Shown here: one piece after another, positions 62,912-64,000 of the stretch
How positions within the stretch are numbered: position 1 is the first letter of the stretch
Layout: the number at the start of each line of letters is the position of its first letter
Source of the DNA: JADJGC01 sp964576925
GTDB lineage: Bacteria; Zixibacteria; MSB-5A5; CAIYYT01
NCBI GenBank assembly: GCA_964576925.1
Contig: CAZNWJ010000001.1
Location: forward strand, 496,001-560,000
DNA: 64,000 nucleotides
Direction of reading: 5' to 3'
Notes under the pieces: model-generated
What the model was told of the DNA's origin: nothing
What the model saw: the letters and a program-made list of their open reading frames with translations, nothing else
Database searches by the model: none
Translations under genes and position numbers: made by a program

Positions 62912-64000
62912 ATGTCCGCATCTTCGAGCTTGAAAACATTGGCGGCAATAGTCGTATCGGCGTTGCTGCTTCCGGCAATGATCCTGGCACAGTCAACCGG
63001 CCTATCCGACGATCTGATCAAAAAACTGCAAATCGACTACGATCAGAATCGCAAGAACCCCGCGATCTACAACGCCCTCTCGGCAAATGACATCAACGCG
63101 CTCGCCGTCGACCGCGACAAGCTGGTCCAGCACAATGCGATCTTCAATAAGACCATCGAAACCGGCGAGATGACCAATCAGGAGGCCTCCGGGCGTTGCT
63201 GGATGTTCGCCGGCTCAAACCTGCTGCGGCCGCAAGTGATGAAGAAATACAAACTCGGGACGTTCAAGCTTTCGACCAATTACCTCTTCTTCTGGGACAA
63301 GCTGGAGAAATCGAACACGTTTCTCGAAATGACGATCGAGTTGGCTGCACGACCGATCGACGATCGCGAAGTTGTCATGCTGTTCGAAGACCCCTGCGGA
63401 GACGGCGGCTGGTGGTCGTATGTGGTTGATCTCGTGTCCAAGTACGGCGTGGTGCCGGATCAGGTGATGCCGGAAACCTATGCGACTGCGCACACCGGCA
63501 GTCTCAACGCGATTCTCAACCGCAAGCTGCGCGGCGATGCTATAGAACTGCGGGAAATGCACGTGGCGGGAAAGCCCGCGGCGGAATTACGCGCCGCAAA
63601 GGAAACGATGCTCAAAGAAGTCTACACGATCCTCGCGCTCAATTTCGGAGTTCCACCGCAGGAGTTCGTGTGGCGCTATGAAAGCAAGGATTCGGTGCAG
63701 GTTCCGCCGAAGGAGTACACACCGCGATCATTCTATGATGAAGTCATCGACACCAAGCTCGAAGATATGGTCGCGATCTTCGATCACCCCGGTGTGGAAT
63801 ACTTCAAGTATTACGAACTCGGCCGCTCACGCAGTTTTGCCGACCGAACTGACCTGCGTTTCATTAACCTCCCGATCGACAGCCTGAAACGCTATTCCAT
63901 GGCGACGCTTCTGGGCGATCAGCCGGTCTATTTCTCCTGTGACATCGGACAGGACAATTATGGTGGGAAGGGCGTGCTGGCGCGGGAGATCTTTGATTTC
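62912..64000 (+). CDS. Exported C1B (bleomycin hydrolase-type) cysteine aminopeptidase, partial
   Basis: Starts at the ATG at 62912 with AGGAG 6-11 bases upstream; open to the window edge (363 codons of about 450). A signal peptide (LAAIVVSALLLPAMILA) precedes the C1B core: catalytic Cys96 in QEASGRCWMFAG, then NYLFFWDKLEKSN, PCGDGGWWSYVVDLVSKYG and QPVYFSCDIGQD. The His and Asn of the active site lie beyond the edge. Most C1B peptidases are cytosolic; this one appears to be exported. Confidence 0.88.
   Translation, partial: MSASSSLKTLAAIVVSALLLPAMILAQSTGLSDDLIKKLQIDYDQNRKNPAIYNALSANDINALAVDRDKLVQHNAIFNKTIETGEMTNQEASGRCWMFAGSNLLRPQVMKKYKLGTFKLSTNYLFFWDKLEKSNTFLEMTIELAARPIDDREVVMLFEDPCGDGGWWSYVVDLVSKYGVVPDQVMPETYATAHTGSLNAILNRKLRGDAIELREMHVAGKPAAELRAAKETMLKEVYTILALNFGVPPQEFVWRYESKDSVQVPPKEYTPRSFYDEVIDTKLEDMVAIFDHPGVEYFKYYELGRSRSFADRTDLRFINLPIDSLKRYSMATLLGDQPVYFSCDIGQDNYGGKGVLAREIFDF

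Overview
The window looks like part of a chromosome from an uncultured bacterium of the FCB superphylum, most likely candidate division Zixibacteria or a close relative. This is inferred from protein style, not from a marker gene. Several secreted proteins end in paired dockerin type I repeats of the SDAVYLINYIF type. Two others end in NPFNP-type C-terminal sorting domains like those of type IX secretion cargo. Predicted lipoproteins, BACON-like domains, CHAT proteins and a bacterial ceramide gene set fit the same group.

Layout. (1) 1-3.0 kb: a leftward operon of exported proteins (a SYQ-type protein, a shortened chimeric protein, a dockerin protein, and a partial SBBP-type protein cut by the window edge). 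(2) 3.7-12.0 kb: regulatory module A, made of an ECF sigma factor, a zf-HC2 membrane anti-sigma factor, a 1.2 kresidue exported TPR-CHAT (caspase-like) protein and a Ser/Thr kinase with FlgO/TolB-like and TPR regions. (3) 12.3-13.7 kb: a second, paralogous SYQ/dockerin gene pair pointing the other way, so module A is flanked by two outward-facing copies. (4) 13.8-16.4 kb: a Cys-rich orphan protein and about 1.7 kb without genes. This gap holds a fragment of a tRNA-Ser 3' end.

(5) 16.4-45.0 kb: a stretch of mostly accessory genes bounded on the left by the tRNA-Ser fragment and on the right by the intact tRNA-Ser(CGA). This geometry suggests an old integrated island, although no integrase is left. 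It holds three small membrane or exported proteins and regulatory module B (TPR-CHAT protein, sigma factor, a zinc-less anti-sigma-like membrane protein and a 100-residue orphan). It also holds a putative metabolite operon (LuxI/FeeM-like acyltransferase, radical SAM enzyme, VAO-type flavoprotein, exported protein with a possible His/Cys peptidase dyad) and several very large cell-surface proteins.

(6) 45.1-64 kb: a denser, housekeeping-like region. It holds tadA, a HExxH protein, a PilZ protein, lipA, overlapping ispH-ispG, small membrane proteins, a TMEM175-like channel, an EamA transporter, ppa and a class V aminotransferase. A putative ceramide set follows (NAD-dependent epimerase, serine palmitoyltransferase-like PLP enzyme, GNAT acyltransferase). 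The region ends with a dockerin metallopeptidase, a lipoprotein and the start of an exported C1B peptidase.

The most interesting signal is the repeated pairing of a sigma factor and a membrane anti-sigma(-like) protein with an exported TPR-CHAT protein. Two diverged copies lie within 20 kb. It suggests a protease-linked transcription switch, recalling in outline the TPR-CHAT/sigma logic of type III-E CRISPR systems, but with no CRISPR part in this window.
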